Source: Epiperipatus broadwayi (Eukaryota; Onychophora; Udeonychophora; Euonychophora; Peripatidae). Taken from it: a stretch of 64,000 bases of DNA. Shown here one piece after another: positions 38,192 through 49,539 of this stretch. Where the stretch lies: positions 3,122,673 to 3,186,672 of the forward strand of contig JAQFVV010006271.1 of the NCBI GenBank assembly GCA_028023455.1. The letters are read 5' to 3'. Position numbers and translations under genes: made by a program. The notes under the pieces were generated by a model that was not told the DNA's origin, ran no database searches, and saw only the letters and a program-made list of their open reading frames with translations. Positions within the stretch are counted from its first letter, which is position 1; the number at the start of each line of letters is the position of its first letter.

Positions 38192-40408
38192 ATGAGTGAA
38201 AACAAAGATAATCTTAGTATTTCTGAGGATTTGGGAGGATCCCAAAAGTTACAATCCCCTGATACACAGACTCCATATTTTAGTGTACAATTAAAAGAGG
38301 AAGGGGAAGATTTGGATATAGCTAACCCAGAGGAAGCCACAATAATAAAGGGAAAACATGAAAATGAGCCAGATCAATTAATGAGAAATACATTGGAGGA
38401 ATTCTTGAAACAATTAAAAAAATCAAATAGTGAATTAAAAAGTCAGATCCAAAACTCAAATAGTGAATTAAAAAGTGAATTAAAAAGTGAGATCCAAAAC
38501 TCAAATAGTGAATTAAAAAGTGAATTAAAAAGTCAAATCCAAAACTCAAATAGTAAATTAGAAAAATCAAATAGTGAATTAAACAGTCAGATCCAAAACT
38601 CAAATAGTAAATTAGAACAATCAAATAGTGAATTAAAAAGTCAGATACAAAATGTAAATATTAAATTAAAGAATCAAATGCAGGAGATCAAAGAGACATC
38701 TCAAAATCAAGTACAGGAGATAAAGGACTTAAGGGAAGATTTGAGAAATCATGTAGAAGAATCAAAATTGACCTCTGAAAAGCTGGAAATAAGAATAAGG
38801 AAAGAGATCGAAACAAATTCTGAAAGGGCAGAAAATATGATTGAGGCTATCCAGCAGGACTTTAAAAGTCAATATATTGTATTAAACAATGAAGTACAGG
38901 AAATAAGAAATTATCAAAAGAAAACAGTAGTATTTCAAAGAGAAGTTCAGGATAGAGTTGAATCTATTAAGGGAGAATTAGACAGTGCTAGAAGTGAAGT
39001 TAGTAATTTGAAAGAGGAAGTTAAAAATATAACTCTAGCACCTGACAATGTAGTGAAAGGATGTCAGAGCCAGATTACTAGATTAATAGCTAAACTAGAA
39101 ACTCAAGAGTTGACCCAATGTGAGATTAATCAAAATCTAGAAAGTGAGCTAAGTCAAGTTATGGGAAGAGTAGAAAATTTTAATGATATAATAAAGAGTA
39201 ATGCACAGCTATTACATAATAATCTCCAAAATGAAATAGGGGAATTAATGACTCAGTGTGAGAGTAAAGTCTCTCAAAGGTTAGAAGATAAATTCAGGAT
39301 AGATAAAGATGAAACTATTAACCAATTGGAACAACAGATTAAACACTTAAATGTAGGCCTAAAAGATAGTTCAAAGAGAATAGACTGTGAATGGCAGAAC
39401 TATAAGTTAGAATTAGAAAGTCGAATGCAAGCTATAGACTATAATAGGGATAATTTTACAAAAAGTAAAAAAGTTGTTCAAAGTAAATGTTTATCTGAAA
39501 CTCAAGTAAAGGAAACAAATAATGGTCATAATAACCAAGTAATATCTGAGTTACATACAGTAGTTAATCCCATAGAATCAATATACGATCCATTAAATGA
39601 GGCTAGAAGTAAAGTCATGCTAGAGCCAGAAAGTAATAGCTCCATGGCCTTAAAATTCTTAAAAATAAAATTTTTTAGAGGTGAATATCTGGAGAATCCA
39701 CACGAGTATCTCCAGAATCTGGAGGAGTTATTCACCTTATGTCATTTATCTGAGATAGAAAAGATTGCTATTGCCGCTAACCATTTGTGTGCAGCATCTA
39801 AAGACTGGTGGCAATCATTATTTATTAAACCAGAAACATATGGAAATTTCAGATATCTTATGTTAGCCAGTTTTTGGGGGGAAGACCGCCAAGATAACCT
39901 GAGATATCAGATATCTCAGGAAAAATATCATGTAAATAAGGGTAGTTATACTCAGTTTTTCAGGAGTCAGGCCGTCAAATTGAAAACCTTGACAGCTTAT
40001 CCCTTATCTGAGACACAAATTGTGCGAATAATTCACCATAATCTACCGAGGCATATAGAACAGATCTTGATTGCTGCTGACAGACATACCATAGAAAAGG
40101 TAGTAGAAGTTTTAGATTCGTTAGAGACCAGCGATAGGAATATTGAGAATAGAATTAGGGTAAGTAGAGACACCCATCCGATGGTGAGTAATATCAATTT
40201 CACAAATAGGTCACATATGGGAAGGAGAAAGTTAGTTAGAGAAAAAGGATATTATAGGACAAATCCTTATGGTAGACAGAATAGCCACCTCAGTAGGCCA
40301 ACAGTCAAGAGTAGAATTCTGAATGAGAATCAGCCTTCTACTAGTGGTATCCCAACAATACCAAAAAAAAATATAAAAGGTAGTAAAAGTAGCGGGGCAT
40401 TAAATTAA
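38192..40408 (+). CDS. Gag-like protein with long coiled coil (738 aa), element 1
   Basis: An uninterrupted ATG-started frame, about 570 bp downstream of the 5' LTR, with a codon pattern unlike the surrounding noise. The N-terminus (1-70) is acidic and polar. Residues of about 75-165 are in-frame repeats of an 11-residue unit, NSELKSQIQNS and variants, and coiled coil continues to about 450. Residues of about 484-650 match the Ty3-type retrotransposon Gag core: FFRGEYLENPHEYLQNLEEL, then KDWWQSL, then FWGEDRQDNLRYQI, SYTQFF and IIHHNLP. The C-terminus (650-738) is basic with no CCHC zinc knuckle, so RNA binding probably relies on basic residues. The expected role is particle assembly and RNA packaging. 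The coiled-coil extension is unusually long for this family and may drive multimerisation. The open frame suggests recent activity. Confidence 0.8.
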   Translation: MSENKDNLSISEDLGGSQKLQSPDTQTPYFSVQLKEEGEDLDIANPEEATIIKGKHENEPDQLMRNTLEEFLKQLKKSNSELKSQIQNSNSELKSELKSEIQNSNSELKSELKSQIQNSNSKLEKSNSELNSQIQNSNSKLEQSNSELKSQIQNVNIKLKNQMQEIKETSQNQVQEIKDLREDLRNHVEESKLTSEKLEIRIRKEIETNSERAENMIEAIQQDFKSQYIVLNNEVQEIRNYQKKTVVFQREVQDRVESIKGELDSARSEVSNLKEEVKNITLAPDNVVKGCQSQITRLIAKLETQELTQCEINQNLESELSQVMGRVENFNDIIKSNAQLLHNNLQNEIGELMTQCESKVSQRLEDKFRIDKDETINQLEQQIKHLNVGLKDSSKRIDCEWQNYKLELESRMQAIDYNRDNFTKSKKVVQSKCLSETQVKETNNGHNNQVISELHTVVNPIESIYDPLNEARSKVMLEPESNSSMALKFLKIKFFRGEYLENPHEYLQNLEELFTLCHLSEIEKIAIAANHLCAASKDWWQSLFIKPETYGNFRYLMLASFWGEDRQDNLRYQISQEKYHVNKGSYTQFFRSQAVKLKTLTAYPLSETQIVRIIHHNLPRHIEQILIAADRHTIEKVVEVLDSLETSDRNIENRIRVSRDTHPMVSNINFTNRSHMGRRKLVREKGYYRTNPYGRQNSHLSRPTVKSRILNENQPSTSGIPTIPKKNIKGSKSSGALN

Positions 40409-40454
40409 AAAGGACTTCGCAGGAATGTTCTTCACTTCGGGGCCCTATTTTTAA

Positions 40455-40769
40455 ACATATGGGGAACAGCATAATGTAGAACATGACCAAGCACTGGGCA
40501 GAATTAACCTTAAAAAGATGGGTGATAAACGCACTCGTTATTCCAAAACCAGTCCACATCCTTTTAAAGTCCATGATTTTGTTTTAATTAGAACTCCCCA
40601 TGTGAGTATTCTCCGGAAGCATATGTTTAAAAAATTCATGTATCTTTATGAAAGCCCCTATGAAATTTTGAAACAAGTGGGTGAGAATGCCTTTTTAGTC
40701 TCAACCCCAGATGGAACAAGAGGTACCTATAATGCCCGAAGCTTACTACCATATCCCAAGCAAAATTAA
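40455..40769 (+). pseudogene. Integrase C-terminal remnant of a Ty3-like pol
   Basis: After the gag stop the frame changes and reads YGEQHNV-x(5)-LGRINLKKMGDKR, then HPFKVHDFVLIRTP, then KKFMYLYESPYEILKQVGENAFLV, ending GTYNARSLLPYP before the TAA at 40767-40769. This is the small C-terminal DNA-binding fold of Ty3-type integrases. The first ATG in frame is at 40518, but homology begins before it, so the piece is not a separate gene but what is left after loss of about 3 kb of pol. It shares the end motif (TYN-RSL-P) with the ORF at 57973-58602. Confidence 0.75.
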
Positions 40770-40878
40770 ATCTTTTAAACTGTATTTATTGACATAAGAA
40801 AGAAGTAGGTTATAAACTTAGTAATACCATAAGAAGTGTTAAAAAATGCATATATTATTTTATTTTTTATTTATTATA

Positions 40879-40890
40879 ACGGAGGGAGAA
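40879..40890 (+). promoter_or_regulatory. Element 1 polypurine tract
   Basis: ACGGAGGGAGAA lies directly before the 3' LTR start TTGTAACC, where plus-strand DNA synthesis would be primed. Confidence 0.75.
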
Positions 40891-42443
40891 TTGTAACCTA
40901 GTGTTATTGACACTTGGTTTACTTGGCATTATGTCTGCAGGAAAACAATGCTATTCTTTAAAGAAATAAAAAGATAAAATAACAATAGTAAAAAAAATTG
41001 ATTAATAAAGTATGCTATTCACTCACTTTGGCATGTTTTGGGTGAATAACTAATAGATGTAATAACTCAATGTCATTTTTAAAGAGAAGACATGAATAAT
41101 TTAATTAAGATATTAATAATTAGAGCAAATTAATATGGTATAAAAGCTAAACAGTATTTGATTTGGATGGGTAGAGGGGAGAATGGATGAGTGTCTTATC
41201 ATAAAGCGCAATAACTTCTGGTAATTTTTTTTTTGTAAAAAAAAATGTTTAAAGAATTATACATCACTGATTGTTAATTTAATGTATTTATTATTTTTTT
41301 TATATTGTCAAATTACTTTGTAATCCAGGTAAATAATACTAAAACTATATGATTGTAATAGGTTTTTTCTTTCTTTTGTTTATGTTATAATCAAATGATT
41401 ATTTTTCTGGAAGAGGTCGCTAAAAAAAAATAAAAAATGAAACAACCAATTGCATAATCAAGTTCATTTTTTTTTGGAAAAAGATAGTCTGCTTTTAGTT
41501 TTCAAGGAAGGAACAGTGCTGAAATTTGGTAACTCAATTTTTTCATTTTAATTTGCAGAAATAAATGTAATCAAAGTAAAATTTTAATAATATAATGTGT
41601 GGCTAAAATTTTTTGATAAGATATCCTGATTTTCTTTGCCATCTACCTATTTAAAGACCTTTTATACTTAAAAATTTATTGTCTCGCGCTAAAGTTCAAA
41701 AATGACAGAATTAACTAAAAGATTCACGAAAAATTATATTATATCTAAATTAAGGAAAAGAAGCGATTTCCAAGAAAAGATTAATTATTTATTAACTTTA
41801 TGTCATTTATTGATATTTTCTTGGTATAAAAAAAAAAGTAATAATTGAAAGAAATATTTTGAAACCAAGGAAAATCAACTAGAAACATTTTCGCGCTCTT
41901 TCTCAATATTGTCTGCCTGTACAAGTAATGTAGTTACATACGTTAAAATATGTTTTATTCATCAAGAATTGTCTAAAAATAATAATAATCATCATAATAT
42001 TAAACTATACACTTGTATATTTTTTTAAAAAAAAAAAAGAAAATAAATGAAAGACTTTCTTGAAGTAAATGTAAGAAAAGAATTATATACATGCATTCTT
42101 ACGGAGAAGTTACTGTTAGAAATTATAGTTCCTAGAGTATGAACAAAACCCAAATATCTTAGTGACTTAATCATAAAATTAAATGATATATTATATTATA
42201 CATCAGTTGGAATTATTAAAACTTCCTGTACACGTAAATTGACTGCAGTTATTATCATAATAATCTCTCGGAAAATTGTGCATTTTCGTCCATAAGTAAG
42301 CTAGCGAATAAGTATACGTATCATCAATAAAAAAAAAAATTGTGTATGTTTATCGTCTATAGTCAAATATTCGTCTATGTTAGAATTCTATTTTTTTTTC
42401 TTGGATCCCAAAATTGTAGTAGTTTAATTCAAGTGAGAATTAA

Positions 42444-43187
42444 CTCTTTGCCCGCCTCTTATGAGGCTCCTTGTCGACATCTGACATCACTCTAACTCAG
42501 CCAGTTTTTATACGAAAATATTCATTAAACACATATTGAATTCGTTTTTAAAAGCTCTGTAAGATGGTGCCATCTTCCGATTTATTTTACAAGTAAAAAA
42601 TAGAAAAAAACGCATTTAAACCTAAACAAAGAAGGAACATTATTTGTGATTGGTTCTTAGCATGCTCTCAGCTGAAAAAGACATTCTGATTGGCTGGAAA
42701 GAACAAAGAAACTGCCTGATCAAAGAAAATAAAGAAAAACGCTGAGATTTTCATTTCGAATACAATTTAATATTATTATAAAAGAATATTTTGAAAAATT
42801 AAAATTATTTCAGAGAGAATAATAAAAAAACAAAATTATTTTCGAAAAATATTGAAGATTTAAGTAAAAATATTGAAGATGTAGTAAAAAGAAATATTTA
42901 CTTTTCTATAACGTAAAAGTCGATCTTTTTGTTTATATTATAGCTTTTATGTTGCCGATATTGAATATTTTAAATAACTAAATAGCAATTTATTTTTGAA
43001 AGAACTTTCGTTCTCTTCATAACCTGAAAAATTAATAATATAATTTTTATAAACGTATCTGAGTTGAATTTAATATTATAGGCGAATATGTTTTAACAAT
43101 AGGCTTTGTCTTCAGTTTGTGAGTTGGCCAATTAAAAGATTTGATTTTTATCTGATACAACCAATGATAACATTAGCGGTTAAAAGG
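42444..43187. mobile_element. piggyBac-like non-autonomous element, 744 bp, TTAA target
   Basis: Exactly this block is missing from the 5' LTR, where a single TTAA (35005-35008) stands; here TTAA occurs on both sides (42440-42443 and 43188-43191). The ends, CTCTTTGCCCGCC on the left and the complement CCTTTTAACCGC on the right, are imperfect inverted repeats. TTAA duplication with C/T-rich termini is typical of the piggyBac superfamily. No transposase frame is present, so it would move in trans. The same data give its precise boundaries. Confidence 0.8.
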
Positions 43188-44954
43188 TTAATCTTCAGTT
43201 CTGCTATATTTTTCCTTTACCTAATTTATTAGAAGCGTGAAATAAAAGAAAACTTTTCATTAAGGAAAAAAGATAAATAAAATGCATTTATTGTTTTTAA
43301 AAATGCATTGTAAAATATGACTGGATAAAGCTCTTCACCTGGACAAATTGCTCACAGAAAAACATTTTTCTAATGAGATAATAGGCATTTGTTAATTAAT
43401 GATTTTTTAAACTAATTTGTAAAATTATATGTTTTTTTTGTTTTGTTATATCAACATAGGTTAAAGTCTGTATGGTCAAGTAACATTTTAATAACCTTGT
43501 AATGACAAAGGTATGTCTTAATATAATTATTCTGGGTTAAGTTTATATTTAACGCAAAAAAAAAAATCTATAAAATATGTTTTAATTATTACATGCAATT
43601 GTAGATATAAACTTTGTATGTTAGATGCATAAAAGAAAAATGTTTAGATATTTAATGGGTAAATTAAATATTGAAAATTATCAGAAGTAACTAAAAAAAA
43701 ATGCTATAACAAGATATTTCTTGTTTAAAGTTTGAAACAAATTTATACTATATTAATTGAGGAACTTATTCCCAATTATTCTTTAATAACACATCCACTT
43801 TATTTGGTTTAAGATAGTATGCTACCAACTATTTTGAATGTTCCTTTATTAAAATTAAAATTATTATACTTTTATTCTATGATGTCCATTGATTACAGAT
43901 GTTGATCAAAGTATACCCGGTAACATAAGTTTATTATGATTAGTGTATTTACTTATCCTGCCCAGATATAGCATTGGTATATGCTTAATATTCGCATAGG
44001 TAATAATTATAATGTATTTATTTTGTGGGATGAAAAATGATCTCCCCAAAAGCTTTGTTTTCCATGAGAGGAAGATTTTAAATATAATGTTCGGGTATGC
44101 TTATAGCCCAAGTGATCGATTCTCATAGATAGGACGATCAAGAATTTATCTAGCATTTAGTATGCTTCATTCGTTTAAATCCCAGGAGAGGATTGTATTT
44201 GGTGTGTGTTCGTTGTATGCCCAAGTAAGAGGCAAGAAACCACCAAAATATTTTAATGTAGTAGATTACTTTACAAACCTTCATGGTTATTCCATATTCC
44301 TCATGCGAAAATAAAGATAGCTCCACCATGGAGAGTGTTGATTATTGTGCTTAATTTTGAAAGTTCGGGCAAAAGAAAGGTTATATTGGAGGGGTTAGTT
44401 CCTCAAGATCCACTTTAGTATAAATAGTGTGTTAGTAACTAGGGTCGATATCTGTATTGTGCTGCTAAATATTGCTAGTATTTGACAAGTAAATCAATGC
44501 AGAAAGTAATTAAAATTGCATAATTTAAAACGCTTATTTACTGAAGGAATATTCAAATGCAATATTTAATTCTGGTTATTAATTAAATAATACTCATATT
44601 TCAAAAGTATATGTATGAATAAAATTTATATCATAACTTAAGTTAGCATTAAGTTAAATGTAAGATGGTAATTGGAACTTCTGATAGCTGGCCTATAATT
44701 AGAATAGGTTATCCCATTAAAGACCATAAATAAAGTAAATGTATTAGAAATAAATTTAATATTTTGTATTACTATGGGATTATTGAATAAATGTTCATAT
44801 ATATATTTTTTTGATAATAATAAATTATAGTCTTGTTAAAATTTGTTGTAGATACATTTTTTTTTATATGCTAAATATAAGTGTTTGCACAATATTTGCA
44901 AAACCTTTTCTTGAGTCCGAAATCATTCCAAATTCTTAAAACTTAATATACCAG

Positions 44955-46912
44955 AATGTAATGGAACGTATATGAGGCAGCCCACGATTGGGCAAGCCAA
45001 ATGTAATGGAAACTATATGGTAGCTTACAATTGGATAAGCTAAATATAATGGAACGTCTATTAGGTATTCCATTAAAATTAAAGAATGAAAAAAAACAAA
45101 ATTATTCCAGTTATATTTAAATAAATTGTTTAAATGCCCTTCCAGCTAGCTATACATAAAACAAATCTAAAATTATGCAAAGCAATGAGATCTATCTTTA
45201 TAATTTATTTTTAAGGTTGATGTGACTGACTAATCAAATATATATATTAGAAACAATAAGACTTTTACTAAATTCAAATATACACATCTAACTATGTAAA
45301 TTTATATACCTCTAAATATATAAATGAATAATAATATGTGTAAGTGACCTACAAACCAAATAATAAATGAAATATAAAATTATCTTTTATTATTTATAAA
45401 TTCAATTAATTTCATAATAACTTTGGCATTAAAAGAAAATAAGAATAATATAGTATCGCTCTTCTAAATAATTACAAAGGCATTATTTATAAAAAACAAA
45501 TAGTACATCCTTTATTTTATGTTATAGTTCAACTTTAAATAATATTGATGTTTTAAATATAAATACAAAGAATAACTATATGTATATACTTGTAATAAGT
45601 ATATATAGATTAAATATATAAAGACATATTTTTGCCTAACCATTATAATATATAAATATAACAATTCATATATAACTTCAACCTATAAATTACATTTTAA
45701 GATTTTTAAATTATTTAAGATAATTATCTGAACATCTGTTATACGTCTAATATTATTGTAAAACAAGATGCTTAAATTGACCACTTATAAAATGTTGTAT
45801 TTTATAATAAAAAAAAATAAAAGTAAATAAAAAAAAATATATCAATCTCAAAAATATATTTATATATTACTCATACATATATATAAAATTATTAAATACC
45901 TTTTTAAAGTTCATTTAGCTAATTTTCCTTTCCAAAAAGTTAATTTATTCCATGAGTTCTTTTATCCGTTTACTTTTGATTATTAGAATGCATTCTATTG
46001 AAAGGCGAAGAAATTATTATATTTAAGAAAATTGTTAATCCTTAGATATATGCATATTTTATCCGTTTTAAAATTTCCTTCCCTTTTAAAAAATAAATAA
46101 ACCAATTAAAATGTTAAATCCAGCATGTTAATTCCAATTACTTCCAAATTATGATTAAATTGATGATTATACATTTAAGATAGCTATATCTAGTTTCAAC
46201 TCCAGACGCGACGAAATTTATACATTGAATTTTTTTAGTTGTTCCATTGAAAATTGCCTTGGAATAAATGAATGTGATGACGCAGCTCCTAGCTGCGATA
46301 TATTTTTCTTAGCAAGCCATAATTTATGTATTTACCATAAGATATATATGTTATTTCAGTATTTTGAAGAATAGTAAATTTTATAGAACTAAAGTACAAC
46401 AAAATCTTTATTTTTCAGTTGTTTGTTCTATATCTATTTCAATAATAATAATTGATAATGGCTTCCTTATTGTTGTTGCTATCATTCCATGCGCCAGCAG
46501 ATACTATTTTAAAACTCATGTTATATATGTTCTCTTTTAAAACAATTAACATTAAAATAAAAATAAAATATCAAGTATATATATATATATAAAATATTAA
46601 ATTGAAAATTTGACATCTTTAAAAATATACATAAGTAATTATTTATTGCATTTAATAATCATTATAAATAAAATAATTTTTTTTATAATCAATAATTTAT
46701 ATGTCCTTATTTATTTCAATAATTAAATGTTTATAACGATGTACTATCAATATATATAAATAAAATAATAACTTCAAATAATAATTATATTTAATAAACA
46801 TAAAAGAAAAATTTAAATATTTCATATGTAAACATCAACTTAAAGAGATTTTTTTTTTAATAACAAATAACAAATTTTTAAAATATAATATCGACTTATC
46901 GATATTTACAAT
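44955..46912 (-). repeat. Element 2, 3' LTR (left on this strand)
   Basis: Pairs with 49540-51475. The plus-strand ends are AATGTAATGG and TTTACAAT. This copy has about 21 extra bases near its left end (about 44972-44993, containing GAGGCAGCCCACGATTG) that the partner lacks. Otherwise the two are nearly identical, so the insertion is recent. Confidence 0.8.
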
Positions 46913-46961
46913 ACCATCTAATCCACCGAAAAAAAAAATGTCTTTGTAAATAACTAATTGA

Positions 46962-48347
46962 TTAAGAAATATCGAAAAACTTCTCAAATTTGAGTTTAAT
47001 TTTGGCTTTGCCAATTTCTTTTTCTTTATCAATAATCTTTCTACCAATATTTAAATTGAATACTTTTTTATTTTTCTCAAATTTTAATAAGATATATCTT
47101 ACGAACTTTGTCCTACTGGTATACTTGTAAAATAGATCTTTTCTATTGCAGTTATGGTACAAATTATCACTCAAATATTCATTTTCTAATATATATATAA
47201 ATATGCTTTCTTTGTACCACACAAAATTACCATGATACTGTTCTTGATATTGACTTTGATAAACACATTCTGTTCTTTCTAGTAATTTTTGAGAGTTAAT
47301 TTTAATCTTTTCTAGAGAACTTAATTCAACTTCTAAAGTTTGAACACTTTCATTCATTTTATTATAATGCATTTTTATCTCTCCTAACTCTAGAGCATTA
47401 ATGTCTAACCATTGAAAACCTAACTGTCCAATTTCTAAATTGTCAACAGTGTCCTTTAATCTTTTACAACTTAATTCTTCATTTTTAAAATTTTTTCCAT
47501 TTACTAAATCTATCAATGGTTTATCTTTTTCCTTATCATCTATCAACTCAACAGACGGTATATTTGCTTCTAGTTCTTTAGTAACCAATTCAATAGATTC
47601 CTTTTGAATCTCTATTTCATAATTTTTACAAGTTTCAATTTCATTATTATTTATATATTCTGAAAGGGGTCTTAATTTTTCTTGAATTTGATCTAATTTA
47701 ACATCTATTTCTTGTATACGATTAGAAGTAACTTCATTTACTACATTAATACGTTCATTTATATCTTGTAATTTATTAATATCAATCAACTGTTCCTCTT
47801 GCTGCAATCCCACAGCAATTTTAACTTCAGCAGAGATAGTCGTATATAGGTTTTTAAATGAAGATTCATTATCAATTTTCAATGCTTGGAACTTATCCCA
47901 TAATACTTTATTATCATTAATAATCTTTTTCTTAAATTCCCCTTATTCTTTCTTAGATTCTTCTAATCTGGCCATAATTCCTTGATTTTCTTCCTTCATT
48001 TCATTATTTATTTCTTCAATTTTTGCTTTTAAAGAATTAGCTTCAACTATTGTCTCTTCTCTATATTTTTCCATCTTTTCATCAAATTTTATTTCTACTC
48101 TTCTAACACTATTATCTACCAGAGCTTTTAATTCATTAGAATTGGTTTTCATCTCAGCTCTAAGTTCTTGTAATTCATTAGAGTTAGTTTTTAAACCAAT
48201 CTCTAGTTTCTGGGAAAGTTCATCAGAATTTGTTTTTAAACTAGTCTCTAGTTTATCATATTTGGTATTTAACTCAGCTCTAAAATTTTCCATAAATTCT
48301 CTTAAATCAAAATCACCACTAACTGACATTTCACTACTGTTATCCAT
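46962..48347 (-). pseudogene. Element 2 coiled-coil protein, one in-frame stop (about 460 codons)
   Basis: Starts at ATG (48347-48345). The first 134 residues contain repeats of an LKTNSNEL unit and strong coiled-coil character. A TAA at 47943-47945 interrupts; the same frame continues (GEFKKK...) to 46962, with the next 300 residues also mainly helical and acidic, then a Tyr/Phe-rich segment (about QYQEQYHGNFVWY), and a basic end with NLNIGRKIIDKEKEIGKAKIKLK. The TAA may be a mutation or a retroviral-style readthrough point. No Ty3 Gag core, zinc knuckle, protease or RT motif is visible. The basic end matches a repeat unit of the ORF at 57973-58602, so both are probably derived from one longer ancestral polyprotein. 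Confidence 0.6.
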
Positions 48348-48349
48348 TA

Positions 48350-49521
48350 TTACTAGAACTATAATATTATATACTAAAAAAAAAAAAAAATCTAATATAT
48401 ATATATATATTTATTTCTATATAGTAATTATCACAGATCAAGGGCTCACCATCTCCAATCATTATTCCAACAAGCAATTATTTAACTAAAAAAAAATACA
48501 AGCCTTTTTAATCTTATAATACATAATAGCTATCTGACAATCTAAATTTTGCTTATTTGAACTCATGTTTAAAAGTCATTTATAATGAAAATATAATATT
48601 ACTATACTTGTTTTCAAACCTTAATTAATAATCAATGTAATAAATTATTTGTTACAAACAATAATCAATTAATCTAGTCCCTAAGTTTGGTGTTATATAT
48701 TTAAGTTATATACTTATCTATTCCTCCAAAGATCCGATAGATACTGACAACCAAAAGATTGATTAGCACTTCACAACTTTGATGTAGATAAAAGAATTCA
48801 ATCATTACTCCCAAAGCATACAATGTTTCATGAACACTTAGATGATTATCACATTTCATTCTATCCAATCTACTACAACCCATAATAATTTTCTGAAAAC
48901 ACTATTACACTACCCTGCTTATATTTAAGTCTTAGGGGCTATTATTTATAAAATATTTCCTTGCTCATCTTTAGGAGACTTAGAGGCAAATATTATACAT
49001 ACATCAAAATAATTATACCTTACTCTCTTTGGAGTTTTAAAGATAAAATCATGGCAGGACCGCTGTTAACTGCTTCATGATAAATAATAATAATAATAAA
49101 CATCAAAATTTGGGTTGGAGCAATGAATGAGATCAATCAATACAAGTGACATGAATGCATTACATCCCTAAGACAACGACAAAAATTCCCCATCCAACAT
49201 CAATACTTACAACAGAACCAACCAAACTCCAACAATCAAATATCCCATCCAACCTTTAAAATTATAGATTTTCTACAACATAAACTTTCCAAATATGGAC
49301 AAAATTATTATGTCATACTTTAACACCATCATTAAAAAATAATACAATAACATTAACCATCACCATCTAAACATAAGGCTAAAATATTTCCATTTATATA
49401 AAAAAAAATTAAACACACAAAAATGCTTCTCTTTCTTTAAACTATATATCTCATATCAATATATATACTACACATCTCTCAGGTATGTGGGGTATTTCAA
49501 GCCCTAATTAGCTTATTTCGT
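48350..49521 (-). other. Element 2 leader, non-coding
   Basis: About 1.2 kb between the primer site and the first ATG of element 2. No ORF of note. An A-rich run and a short (TA)n tract lie near 48375-48412. Confidence 0.5.
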
Positions 49522-49539
49522 GCCCCACGTTGGGCGCTA
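49522..49539 (-). promoter_or_regulatory. Element 2 primer binding site (tRNA-Lys type)
   Basis: The reverse complement reads TAGCGCCCAACGTGGGGC, one base from the tRNA-Lys(1,2)-type site TGGCGCCCAACGTGGGGC. It adjoins the inner edge of the right-hand LTR, which fixes the orientation of the element as minus. Confidence 0.85.

Noticed and set aside
38322-38624. 100-codon minus-strand frame opposite gag
   Set aside because: A shadow of the 11-residue coiled-coil repeat on the other strand.
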